A DNA stretch of 64,000 bases from Limisphaerales bacterium. GTDB taxonomy: Bacteria; Verrucomicrobiota; Verrucomicrobiia; Limisphaerales; SXTU01. The position numbers and the translations under genes are program-made. Every line of letters begins with the position of its first letter. Within the stretch, counting starts at the first letter, position 1. Positions 28,301 through 38,000 of this stretch are shown here, in pieces. The stretch covers positions 1 to 64,000 of the forward strand of contig WRPG01000045.1 of the NCBI GenBank assembly GCA_009773355.1, written 5' to 3'. The notes under the pieces were generated by a model. That model made no database searches and was not told the origin of the DNA. It saw nothing but the letters and a program-made list of their open reading frames with translations.

Positions 28301-31300
28301 GCGTCCACTTTGAACACCCCGACTCCGCCCTCCGCCCGTGCCGGCGGTTTGCAACCGCCGTCCAACGTGTCCGCAGCCCCCAGCGGCGACTTCAAGTCGC
28401 CGGCACTTCCCCCCGACCTTGCCGCCGCCCTGCAAACCGCCCAGCAAGGCATGATGGCCCTGCAAAAACTTCAGGAGCAAACCGCCCAGCTCCACGCCCA
28501 ATTCCTCGCCGGTCAGGAGTCCGCCCGCCGCACGTTGGAAGGCCTCCTCGGTCAGCGCCGCGAACTCCTCGGCCTCGCCCCCGTGACGGTGGAGCGCGGC
28601 TTTCCAAGCCGCAGCAACGCAGTTGCGCCCGTCGCGCAACCCATCTTCTCCACACCACCCTCGAAGCCAACCGCTTCCGTCCCCCTCGCCCCCACTGGGG
28701 GAGAGGGCCGGGGTGACCCGGTCGCACCCGCCGTCCTCGCCGTCGTCTCCGAGAAAACCGGCTACCCCGTCGAAATGCTCACGCTCGACATGGGCTTGGA
28801 CAGCGACCTCGGCATCGACTCCATCAAGCGCGTGGAAATCATGGCCGCCCTCCGCACCCGCCTCCCCGATGCTCCCGAAGTCAAACCGGAGCACCTCGGT
28901 TCGCTCCAGACGCTTCAGCAGGTTGTGGAGTTCCTGAGTGCCGGCAGCAGGGCAACTGCCCTGGCTGCTTCTTTAAGCGATTCATCCGCGCAAGTCGCTC
29001 CGGCATCCAGTTCCGTTGCCCCTGCTGTGCTTGCCGTTGTTGCCGAGAAGACCGGCTACCCCACGGAAATGCTCACGCTGGACATGGGTTTGGACAGTGA
29101 CCTCGGCATAGACTCCATCAAGCGCGTCGAAATCATGGCCGCGCTCCGCACGCGCCTGCCTGATGCCCCGGAGGTCAAGCCCGAGCACCTCGGTTCGCTT
29201 CAGACCCTCCAGCAGGTCGTGGACTTCCTTTCGGCTGGAGCGCGGACGCCCACGTCCGCAGCCGCAAACGAACTTCCGCCGCAAACCGCTTCACCCGGAC
29301 GTGGGCGTCCGAGCTCCACCGAAGCCGCCACCCGCGCCCTCCTCGCCGTCGTCTCCGAGAAAACTGGCTACCCCACCGAGATGCTCAATCTCGACATGGG
29401 CCTGGATTCCGACCTTGGCATAGACTCCATCAAGCGCGTCGAAATCATGGCCGCCCTCCGCAGCCACCTCCCCGACGCCCCAGAAATCAAACCTGAACAC
29501 CTCGGCTCTCTCGGCACTTTGCAAGAGGTCGTGGATTTTCTCTGCGCAGGTGCGCGGACGCCCACGTCCGCAGCCGCAACCGAAGTCTTGCCGCAGCCCA
29601 CTTCATCCGGACGTGGGCGTCCGGGCTCCACTGAGGCCACTCGTCAACTCTCCCGCCAAATCCTCCGTCCCACACCGTTCCCGGCCGCCGACACCCGACC
29701 GCACATCAGCCTCGCGCCCGGGTCGCTCGTCTGGCTCACCGACGACGCCACCAGCCTAACCGTCGCGCTCGCGAAGAACCTTGAGCAACGCGGCTTCACC
29801 GTCCGACGCGGCTCGCCTACCGAACTCCTCGCCGACCGCAACGCCCCGCTCCCTGCCGCGCTCGTGCTGCTCTCGCCCGCCGCGCCCGGTGGCGACGCCT
29901 TCCTCAAGTCCGCCTTCCGCCTCATCCAAATCGCCTCACCCGCGCTCCGCGCCGCTGGACGCGCCGGAGCCGCCGTGCTCGTCTCGCTCTCCCGCCTCGA
30001 CGGCCTCTTCGGCCTCGGCGTCATGAGTCCCACCGCCGACGTCGTCAGCGGCGGCCTCGCTGGCCTCGTGAAGACCGCGCACCACGAATGGCCCGAAGTT
30101 CACTGCAAAGCCCTCGACCTCGACCCCGGCGCAGCCAGCGGCACCGAACTCGCGAACCAAATCACCGAGGAAATCTTCCGCGCCGGCCCCATTGAAGTCG
30201 GCCTCTTCGGCGGCCAACGCTACAGCCTCGAAATCGAGACCGCCCCCGCGCTCGACAACCCCGCGCCCGCCCTTCAGCGCGGCGACCTCGTCGTCGTCAC
30301 CGGCGGCGCGCGCGGCGTCACCGCCACGTCCGTCCTCGAACTCGCCCGCCGCCACCAGCCGCGCTTCCTCCTGCTGGGCCGCAGCACGCTCCCCGACGCC
30401 GAGCCGCACTGGCTCACCGGCCTAACGAGTGAAGCCGACATCAAGAAAGCCCTCCTCGCCCACGCCGACGGCGACCGCTCGCCGAAGCGCCTCGAAGCCA
30501 AGTTCCGCGAAGTCATGGCCCAGCGCGAAATCCGCGCGCACCTCGCCGAGATTCGCGCGACCGGCGCGCTCGCCCACTACGCCACGCTCGACGTCCGCGA
30601 TGCCGCCGCTGTCACCGCCACGCTCGGCGAAGTCCGCGCCGCGCACGGCCCGATTCGCGGCCTCATCCACGGCGCGGGCGTGCTGGCCGACAAACTCATC
30701 GAGCAAAAGACCGAGGAACAGTTCGACCTGGTTTACGGCACGAAGGTCCACGGCCTCCGCAACCTCTTCGCCGCCACCGCCAGCGACGACCTTCGCCTCA
30801 TCGCGCTCTTCTCCAGCTACACCGGTCGCTTCGGTCGCACCGGCCAGGTGGACTACGCCGCCGCGAACGAAGTCCTGAACAAGATGGCCCAAGCCGAGGC
30901 CCGTCGCCGTCCGCAATGCCGCGTCGTCGCCTTCAACTGGGGACCGTGGAACGGCGGCATGGTCACCGAGGGCCTCAGCAAAATCTTCGAGCGCGAAGGC
31001 GTCGGCCTCATCGAACCCGCCGCCGGAGCCGACTTCTTCACCCGCGATGTGTTGGCTCCGACCGGCGAAGCCGTCGAAGTCTTAGCCCTCGCGACCGCAG
31101 ACACGGAGCACGCAACACGTAACACGCAAGTTGCCACGAGCCACTCGCAGCCCAACTCGCACGGTGTCCCGTCCTTCCACCCCGCCTTCGACCGCGATGT
31201 CTCTGTCCGCGCCCTCCCCTGTCTCGTCTCGCACGTGATGAACGGCCGCGCCGTCCTCCCCGCCGCGCTCATCATCGAGTGGCTCGCGCACGGGGCGCTG

Positions 31301-32023
31301 CACGGCAACCCCGGCCTCGCCTTCCACGGCTTCAACGGCTTCAAGGTGCTCAAGGGCCTCGTGCTCGAAGGCGACTCCGCCGTGCCCGTCACCGTCTCCG
31401 CCGCGCCGCCGCAGTCGCGCGACGGCCTGCTCGCCGTGCGCGTGCAATTCACCAGCCGCAACGCCAGCAACAAAACCACGCTGCACGCGACTGCGGAAAT
31501 TCTCCTCGCCGACACACTCCCCGTCGCGCCGAGCATCACGCCCGCCGTGAAACGCAACGGCATTCTCTCTGACAAAGTTTATGGCGACGGCCGCCTCTTC
31601 CACGGCCCCGACTTCCAGTGCATCGAGGCCCTCGAAGTCTGCAACCCCGCCAACGCCGCCGCGCTCGTGCGCTCCTCGCCCGCGCCGAAGATGATGATTA
31701 CCCAGCCACTCCGCCCCGCGTGGCTCGCCGATCCGCTCGCGCTCGACGCCGCGTTCCAGCTCATGATTTTGTGGAGCACCGCGCAACGCGCCGCGCCGTC
31801 GCTGCCCTGCGCGCTCCGGAGCTTCCGCCAGTTCGCCGCGTTCCCGAAGACCGGCGGCAGCCGCGTCGTCGCGAGCATCACCTCGGCGGAAACGCTCGTG
31901 GCCGTGGCCGACCTCCAGTTCTTTGACCGCGACGGCGGCCTCGTCGCGCTCGGCGAAGGCTACGAGTTCGTCGTGGACGCCAACCTCCGCGACGCCTTTC
32001 GACTGAACCAACTGCCCGCGTGA
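25343..32023 (+). CDS. pfaA: PfaA: PUFA-type synthase subunit, KS-AT-ACP-ACP-ACP-KR-DH
   Basis: 2226 residues. KS (about 5-460): nucleophile C205 in DAACASSFAA, then EAHGTGT and GSVKSQIGHSKAAAG. AT (about 590-900): S700 in GHSYG. Three near-identical ACPs with Ser in GIDSIKRVEI at 1160, 1258 and 1362. KR (about 1640-1900): TGGARGVT, SSYTGRFG and Y1838. C-terminal polyketide-type DH: HVMNGRAVLP (H1964) and LDAAFQ (D2135). This is the PfaA order of marine PUFA synthases with fewer ACPs than the usual five or so. Linkers are enriched in palindromic repeats translated in frame. The stop overlaps the next start (GTGA). Confidence 0.93.
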   Translation: MSQSTPLAIVGLSAIFPQADDLRAYWRNLKAGTDAITPIPATHWRAEDFFHADPKSPDMTYARRGGFISPVNFNPLEFGIAPKDLEATDTTQLLGMVAAKQALADAGYADKPFNRQRTSVLLGVTGALELVIPLGARLGHPIWRRALAEAGVANDVAEDVVQRIADGYVPWQENSFPGLLGNVAAGRIAARLDLGGTNCVVDAACASSFAALHLAAMELETGRSDMVITGGVDTFNDIFMFMCFSKTPALSPSGNARPFDRDGDGTILGEGIGMIVLKRLADAERDGDRIYCTIRGIGSSSDGRGGAIYEPRSEGQVQAMERAYANAGISPATVELVEAHGTGTKVGDATELRSLAKVFRAAQPEGTWAALGSVKSQIGHSKAAAGVAGLIKAALALEQKVLPPTIKVNQPLDEAAPGTSPFYLNTTKRPWLPRAAHPRRAGVSAFGFGGTNFHIALEEHGSARRAVDWTGDVDILAFAADTLSDLRAQLAALPAELPWLDLRRRAHASRAAFRAEAKFRLLIPLSKDAPSKSTASVPLAPTGGEGRGEGATATNAFALSPLRDAALATLDKDPTKPSWSLPNGTAYGSGPARGQLAVLFPGQGSQYPGMLRDLACQFPELLDTLAEADAAFAREQPAAAQRLSDFIYPHPAFSDDTRRAQEGALKATEVAQPALGAASLGALRVLQGFGIAPQLAAGHSYGELVALHAAGRLDAPALHRLSNVRGRLMASRPGAPDRGAMLAVVAPEQTVAELLLAGGPDLVIANRNSPAQFVIAGPKPQIERAETEAKKRSLRARVLPVSAAFHSPLVADAREPFAAALAEVEFTPARTPVFSNTSASSYPSDASASRDLLASHLAKPVDFIAEIRAMHAAGATTFLEVGPGRVLSDLAAAILADTGAETIALDASRGARNGTLDLATALCRVAALGHPVNLAKWEIAPPAAPTGKPAFTVPISGANVRTSKPAARPPILTKPAARAGDLQSPPASTLNTPTPPSARAGGLQPPSNVSAAPSGDFKSPALPPDLAAALQTAQQGMMALQKLQEQTAQLHAQFLAGQESARRTLEGLLGQRRELLGLAPVTVERGFPSRSNAVAPVAQPIFSTPPSKPTASVPLAPTGGEGRGDPVAPAVLAVVSEKTGYPVEMLTLDMGLDSDLGIDSIKRVEIMAALRTRLPDAPEVKPEHLGSLQTLQQVVEFLSAGSRATALAASLSDSSAQVAPASSSVAPAVLAVVAEKTGYPTEMLTLDMGLDSDLGIDSIKRVEIMAALRTRLPDAPEVKPEHLGSLQTLQQVVDFLSAGARTPTSAAANELPPQTASPGRGRPSSTEAATRALLAVVSEKTGYPTEMLNLDMGLDSDLGIDSIKRVEIMAALRSHLPDAPEIKPEHLGSLGTLQEVVDFLCAGARTPTSAAATEVLPQPTSSGRGRPGSTEATRQLSRQILRPTPFPAADTRPHISLAPGSLVWLTDDATSLTVALAKNLEQRGFTVRRGSPTELLADRNAPLPAALVLLSPAAPGGDAFLKSAFRLIQIASPALRAAGRAGAAVLVSLSRLDGLFGLGVMSPTADVVSGGLAGLVKTAHHEWPEVHCKALDLDPGAASGTELANQITEEIFRAGPIEVGLFGGQRYSLEIETAPALDNPAPALQRGDLVVVTGGARGVTATSVLELARRHQPRFLLLGRSTLPDAEPHWLTGLTSEADIKKALLAHADGDRSPKRLEAKFREVMAQREIRAHLAEIRATGALAHYATLDVRDAAAVTATLGEVRAAHGPIRGLIHGAGVLADKLIEQKTEEQFDLVYGTKVHGLRNLFAATASDDLRLIALFSSYTGRFGRTGQVDYAAANEVLNKMAQAEARRRPQCRVVAFNWGPWNGGMVTEGLSKIFEREGVGLIEPAAGADFFTRDVLAPTGEAVEVLALATADTEHATRNTQVATSHSQPNSHGVPSFHPAFDRDVSVRALPCLVSHVMNGRAVLPAALIIEWLAHGALHGNPGLAFHGFNGFKVLKGLVLEGDSAVPVTVSAAPPQSRDGLLAVRVQFTSRNASNKTTLHATAEILLADTLPVAPSITPAVKRNGILSDKVYGDGRLFHGPDFQCIEALEVCNPANAAALVRSSPAPKMMITQPLRPAWLADPLALDAAFQLMILWSTAQRAAPSLPCALRSFRQFAAFPKTGGSRVVASITSAETLVAVADLQFFDRDGGLVALGEGYEFVVDANLRDAFRLNQLPA
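26932..26993. repeat. In-frame CCCCCTCGCCCCCACC repeat, KS-AT linker of pfaA
   Basis: A hairpin-forming GC-rich element (core CCCTCGCCCCCACCGGGGGA) read as STASVPLAPTGGEGRG. Nearly the same 57-base stretch recurs at 28660-28716 in the same gene. Confidence 0.75.
28274..28406. repeat. In-frame GTGCCGGCGACTTGCAGTCG repeats between AT and ACP1 of pfaA
   Basis: Two direct units (28274-28297 and 28337-28360) and one inverted unit (28384-28406), each itself a small hairpin. They are read as RAGDLQSPP, RAGGLQPPS and SGDFKSPA. Copies of the same family occur in pfaC (36947-37019) and the PPTase gene (45011-45082). Confidence 0.85.
28660..28716. repeat. In-frame copy of the CCCCCTCGCCCCCACT repeat before ACP1 of pfaA
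   Basis: Second copy of the 26932-26993 element, read as PTASVPLAPTGGEGRG in the same frame, ending right at the start of ACP1. Confidence 0.75.
29237..29317. repeat. In-frame inverted repeat between ACP2 and ACP3 of pfaA
   Basis: Arms 29237-29258 and 29296-29317 (CGCGGACGCCCACGTCCG type) are reverse complements with two mismatches in 22. Read as GARTPTSAAA on the left and GRGRPSS on the right. Confidence 0.85.
29551..29630. repeat. In-frame inverted repeat between ACP3 and KR of pfaA
   Basis: Same family and same reading frame as the element at 29237-29317; arms 29551-29570 and 29608-29630. Together they make two nearly equal linkers after ACP2 and ACP3, while the ACP1-ACP2 linker lacks the element. 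Confidence 0.85.
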
Positions 32024-35000
32024 AGTTCGGCGAACCCATCGCCATCGTCGGCATGGGCGGCGTCTTTCCCGGCGCTCGCTCGCTTGACGAGTTCTGGCAA
32101 ATCATCGCCGCCGGCCGCGACACCAGCCGCCCCGCGCCCGCCGGTCGCTGGCGGCTCAACCCCGCCGACATCCTCCACCCCACGCCCGGCACGCCTGACC
32201 GCGTCTACACCGACCGCGCCTGTTTCATCGAAGGCTTCGCGCTCGACCCCGCCGGGCTGAACCTCGACCGCGACCTCCTCGCGCAACTCGACCCCGTCGT
32301 CCACCTTCTGCTTGCCGCCGGCCGCGACGCCTTCGCCAGCGCGAAGACCGCTTCCCTCGACCGCGCCCGCATCGGCGTCACCCTCGGTCACATCGCTTTG
32401 CCAACGGAAAGTTCCTCCAAGCTCTGCGAGGAAATCCTGACACCGCTGCTGGAAGAACAACTCTTCGGCCCTCGCACTCTGCTGGGTGGAACAGGCGACC
32501 CGCCTGTCCCGTTCGGCGACCCGCCGAACGGAACGACCGCGCGCATCCCTGCTCACAACGCACGCGGTTCCTCCAAGCACGCTGACTTCCGTCCGGCCAG
32601 TGGCCGGACGGAACGGGCTGGTAGCCCGTTCCACCCCCTCCGCACCCATCCGCTCAACCGCTACGTCGCCGGCCTGCCCGCCGGCCTCCTCGCGCAAGCC
32701 CTCGGCCTCGGCGGTGGCACGCGCACGCTCGACGCCGCGTGCGCCTCTTCACTCTACGCGCTGAAGCTCGCCTGCGACGAACTCCACGCCGACCGCGTTG
32801 ACGCGATGCTCGCCGGCGGCGTCTCGCGCCCCGACTCGCTCTACACGCAGATGGGTTTCGCCCAGCTCCGCGCGCTCGCGACCTCGGGTCGTTGCACGCC
32901 TTTTGACGCAGCGGCCAGCGGGCTCATCGTCGGCGAAGGCGCGGGCGTAGTCGTCCTCAAGCGCCTTTCCGACGCCCTGCGCGACGGCGACGAAATCCAC
33001 GCGCTCATCCGTGGCATCGGCCTGAGCAACGACCTCGACGGCAACCTCCTTTCCCCCGCCAGCGAAGGCCAGCTCCGCGCGTTGCGCCTCGCCTACGACG
33101 CGGCGGGCTGGGAACCCGAGAGCGTCGAGTTTATCGAGTGCCACGCCACCGGCACACCCGTCGGCGACGCCGTGGAATTCTCCAGCCTGAACCAACTCTG
33201 GTCCGACCGCACCTGGCAGCCGGGCCAATGCACGCTCGGCGCGGTGAAGGCGAACGTCGGCCACCTGCTCACCGGTGCCGGCGCGGCGGGCCTGCTGAAA
33301 GTTCTTCTCTCGCTCCGCCACAACACTCTCCCGCCCGTCGCGAATTTCCAGCGGGCGAGTGACAAAATCCCGCTCGCCCAAAGCCCCTTCCGTGCGCTCA
33401 CGCAAAGCCAGCCGTGGGAGAAGCGCGCCGATGGCCGCCCGCGCCGCGCCGCCATCAACGGCTTCGGCTTCGGCGGCATCAACGCGCATGTGCTCATCGA
33501 AGAGTGGTGCGGTCCCGATACTGGTAGCAGCCGACGTAAGGAGGCTCCATCTAAAGTCGGAGGGCGGAATGCGGAGGGCGGAATTCAGTCAGAGCCTCCT
33601 CACGTCGGCTGCTACTCGGCGAGTGCGCCCATCGCCATCATCGGCCTCGCAACACACATCGGTCCTTGGCGTAACCTCCGCTCCTTCACCGCCCGCGTCC
33701 TCGGTGCCGACACCGACACACAACCCGCCGCCCGCTCCGACTGGCGCGGCCTTCACTCCGAAGCCCTCGCCGCGCACCCTGGCTACTTCGTTGACGACCT
33801 CGCCATACCGGTCAGCCGCTACCGCATCCCGCCGCGCGAATTCGCCGAACTGCTCCCCCAGCAAGCCCTCATGCTCGAAGTCGCCCGCGATGCCCTTGCC
33901 GACGCGCGCGTGAGCGAGCCGAACCCGACGCGCACCGGCGTCTTCATCGGCCTCGGCCTCGACCTCCGCACCACCGACTTCCACTTCCGCTGGTCCATGC
34001 TCGACCGCGCCAACGACTGGGCCAACCGCCTGCCCGCGGACTTGAGCGAACAAGACCAAGCCGCTTGGGCCGCGCGCGTCGTCGAAGCCGCGAACCCGCC
34101 GCTCAACGCCGACCGCACGATGGGCGCGCTCGCCGGCACCAACGCCAGCCGCATCGCGAAGGAATTCCGCATCGGCGGCCAGAGCTACACCGTGTGCAGC
34201 GAGGACACGAGCGGCCTGAGCGCCTTGGAAATCGCCGTGCGCGCGTTGCAACGCGGCGAACTCGACCTCGCGCTCGCCGGCGGCGTGGAACTCACCGGCG
34301 ACCTCCGCACCCGCCTCGCTGAGGCCGCGTTGAGCAAGGCCACCATCCCTGGCGAAGGCGCCGTGGCCCTCGTGCTGAAACGCATCGACGATGCGCAACG
34401 CGACGGCAACCGCATCTACGCCGTGATTCGCGGACTGGGCGCGGGGAGCGCGGCGTTCACGCCGCAGAAAGCCACGACTCCCGAGACAGCCACGGATAAT
34501 CCCGAACGGCTCGATGCTTCGGACATTTCTGCGGCCTCAAGGCCGCGCTCCGCCGGCGAACTCGCCAAGTCGCGGGCTTGCGCGGAAGCGGGCTTTGAAA
34601 ACGCCACGCCAGTTCCCAGCGCCACCGCTGAAGTCGGACACACCGGAGCTGCTTCCGGCCTTGTGGATTTGGCTAAAGCCGCGCTCGCGTTGCACACGGA
34701 GATTTTGCCAGCGAGCGACGCCTCCGCTAGTCTGGCAACCGTCCCGGTTGCCGCCGCTCCCGCTGAGACGTCGGAGCGACCAAGGCAGGCGGGCCGCCTG
34801 CCCCACTACTGGCTCCGCAACCGCACCGCCGGCCCCCGCCGCGCCGCCATCACCGCGACCAGCGTGGATGGGAATGCGATGAGCGTGGTGTTGGAGGAAG
34901 CGCAGGCATCCGTAGGAGACGACGTGAGGAGTCTCACAATAAATCGGCCAGCCAGTGAGAGACTCCTTACGTCGTCTCCTACGAGACGTGGTGAATCCCT

Positions 35001-38000
35001 CTTCACTTTCGCCGCCGCCGATGCCGCTGGGTTGCTCGCCCAACTCGACTCGCTCCGCCAGCACGCCGCCGCTGCGCCGAGCGCGTCGTTGAACGCACTC
35101 GCCCACTGGAGCGCGGACGCCCACGTCCGCGGCACGGACTCGCGGGCGTGGGCGACTGCGCTTCACCGCCTCGCCTTCATCGCGCAAGACCGCGCGCAGT
35201 TCACTCGCCTCCTTGAGGCCGCCGCCCAAGTAGCTCGACATTCCGATGTCGAGTCCACGACTTCCCTAAACTCTGCCGCAGCCAGCCCGAACACTCGACA
35301 TCGGAATGTCGAGCTACTCGACCATCGCGACCGTGACCGCCTTTTCTTCACGCCGCCCGCGCAACGCGTCGCCGGCAAAATCGCCTTCGTCTTCCCCGGC
35401 GCGGGCAATCACTTCGCTGACATGGGGCGTGAGCTGGGCCTGCTCTTCCCCGAAGTTCTCCGCGTGCAGGACCGCGAGAACGAACGCCTTGCCAGCCAGC
35501 TTTTCGCCGCGCAGTTCTGGAACGCCACCGCGCCCGTGACCGACCAGCGCGCGTCCATCTGCGGCCAAGTCGCGCTCGGCGCGTTCGTCAGCGACATCGC
35601 GCGCTCGCTCGGCCTCAAGCCGGATGCCGCCATCGGCTACAGCCTCGGCGAGAGCACGAGCCTCTTCGCCCTGCGCGCGTGGACGGCGCGCGATGAAATG
35701 CTCGCCCGCGTCACGGCCTCGACGCTGTTCACCAAAGACCTGACCGGCGAACCCGCCGCGCTGCGTCGCGCGTGGAAAATTTCCGCCGACCAACCCGTCG
35801 CGTGGCTCGCGGGCCTGGTGGACCGGCCCGCCGAGGAAGTCCGCGCCGCGATGACCAACCTCGCGCGCACTTACATCCTCATCGTCAACACGCCGAGCGA
35901 ATGCGTCATCGGCGGCGACGCGGAGCAGGTGCGCTCGCTCGTCGCGAAGCTCGGCTGCCACTTCTTCGCGCTCGAAGGCGTGAGCACGGTCCACTGCGAT
36001 TTGCTCAAGCCCGTGCTGGAGCCATATCGCGAACTGCACCGCTTCCCCACGACGGCCGCGACGGGCGTGACGTTCTACAGCGGCGGTTGGGGCCGCAGCT
36101 ACGTGCCCGACCGCGAGACGGCGGCGGATGCCATAGTCGCGCAGGCGAGTGCCACGATTGATTTCCCTCGTGTGGTGCGGGCGGCTTACACGGACGGCGT
36201 GCGGTTCTTCATCGAGATGGGACCGGGCGCGTCGTGCTCGCGGATGATTGGGCAGATTTTGGAAGGACAACCTCATTTCGCGCACTCGCTGTGCGTGTCG
36301 GCGAAGGAGCCGTTGTTGGATGTGCTGCGTGTGGGCGGTGCGTTGTGGGCGGAGGGCCTGCCGGTGAACTTGGAGCCGCTGTATGGCGTGGTGGAGGATG
36401 AAGCCGCGCCGGAGCCGGAGGGGAAGAAGGTGGTCATCCCTATCACGGGCACGCCCATCGTGGTGCCACGGTTGCCGCAGGGGAGCGCACGCGGCCCGCG
36501 TGCCGAATTGGGCGGCCCGCCCAATTCCCTCGTCACTCCATCTCTCTCTGTGGCACGTGAAGATGAGTCAGTGGGACGAAGTTTTCAGCGGGCCGCTGAA
36601 AACAGCACGCCAGCGGCGTGCGCTCCCCAAGACTCGCCGCAGCCCACGTTCGCCGCCATGAGCCCCCCCGTCATCGCCGACCCGTTTGAAGCCGAACTGC
36701 TCGCCGCGATGGCGCAGGCGCAAGCGGCGACCTTGCAGGCGCACGAGGCTTATCTGGCATTCTCTGAAGGCGTGTTCAAGACGCTGTCCGAAGCGGTGCA
36801 GACACAGTTGGATTTGGTGGCACGGGCGGCGAATGGGCAATCGCTGGCACAGTTCACGCGCGGCCCCCTTACCCCGGCCCTCTTCCCCGGTGGGGGCGAG
36901 GCAGAAGAGCTGTCGCAGCTCGCACGCCACGGAGCGACCGCAGCCCGCGCCGGCGACTTGCAGTCGCCGTCCGTTGGCTCTGACGTCACCCCAGAGCGGC
37001 GACTGCAAGTCGCCGGCACGGGTGCGGTTCCCCGCTCGCTCACGCGGGAGCAGTGCTTTGAGTTTGCCATCGGAAAGATTGGCAGCGCGCTGGGGCCGAT
37101 GTTTGCCGAAGCCGATTCCTTCCCCACCCGCGTGCGGCTGCCGGATGCACCGCTCCAACTCGTGGACCGCATCACGGCCATCGAGGGCGAGCCACGTTCG
37201 ATGACACACGGGCGCGTCGTGACCGAGCACGACATTCATGCCGGTGACTGGTATCTCGACTGCGGGCGCATCCCGACGTGCATTGCGGTGGAGGCGGGGC
37301 AGGCCGACCTGTTTCTCAGCGGCTTTCTCGGCATTGATTTTCAGACGCGCGGGCTGGCGATGTATCGGTTGCTCGACGCAAAGGTTTGTTTTCATCGCAA
37401 CCTGCCGGGACCGGGCGAGACGATTCGCTACGACATCCGCATCGAACACTTCTTCCAGCAAAGCGGCGTGTGGCTCTTCAAGTTCAACTTCGAGTCCACG
37501 GTCAACGGCCAGCCGTTGCTCACGATGACCGAGGGCTGCGCGGGCTTTTTCACGCCGCAGGATTTAGCGGCGGGCAAGGGCGTCGTGCGCACCGCGCTGC
37601 AGCTCAAGCCTCAACCCGGCAAGCGCCCCGCCGACTGGGAGGACTTCGTGCCGATGGCGGTGGAGTCGTATTCGGCGGAGCAACTGGACGCGTTGCGCGA
37701 AGGCAATTTGGTCAAATGCTTCGGGGAAAAGTTCGCCGGGCTGAAGCTCGCGAAGCCGGTGACGTTGCCCGGCGGACGGATGCGTCTCGTGCATCGCATC
37801 GAACGACTTGAGCCGAGCGGCGGGCGGTTCGGACTCGGGCTGATTCGCGGCGAGGCGGACATTCATCCTGACGACTGGTTCATCACCTGCCATTTCGTGG
37901 ACGACCGCGTTATGCCGGGCACGCTCATGTATGAATGCTGCCTGCACACGTTGCGCGTGCATCTGCTGCGGTTGGGCTGGGTAGTCGAGACACGCGCGGG

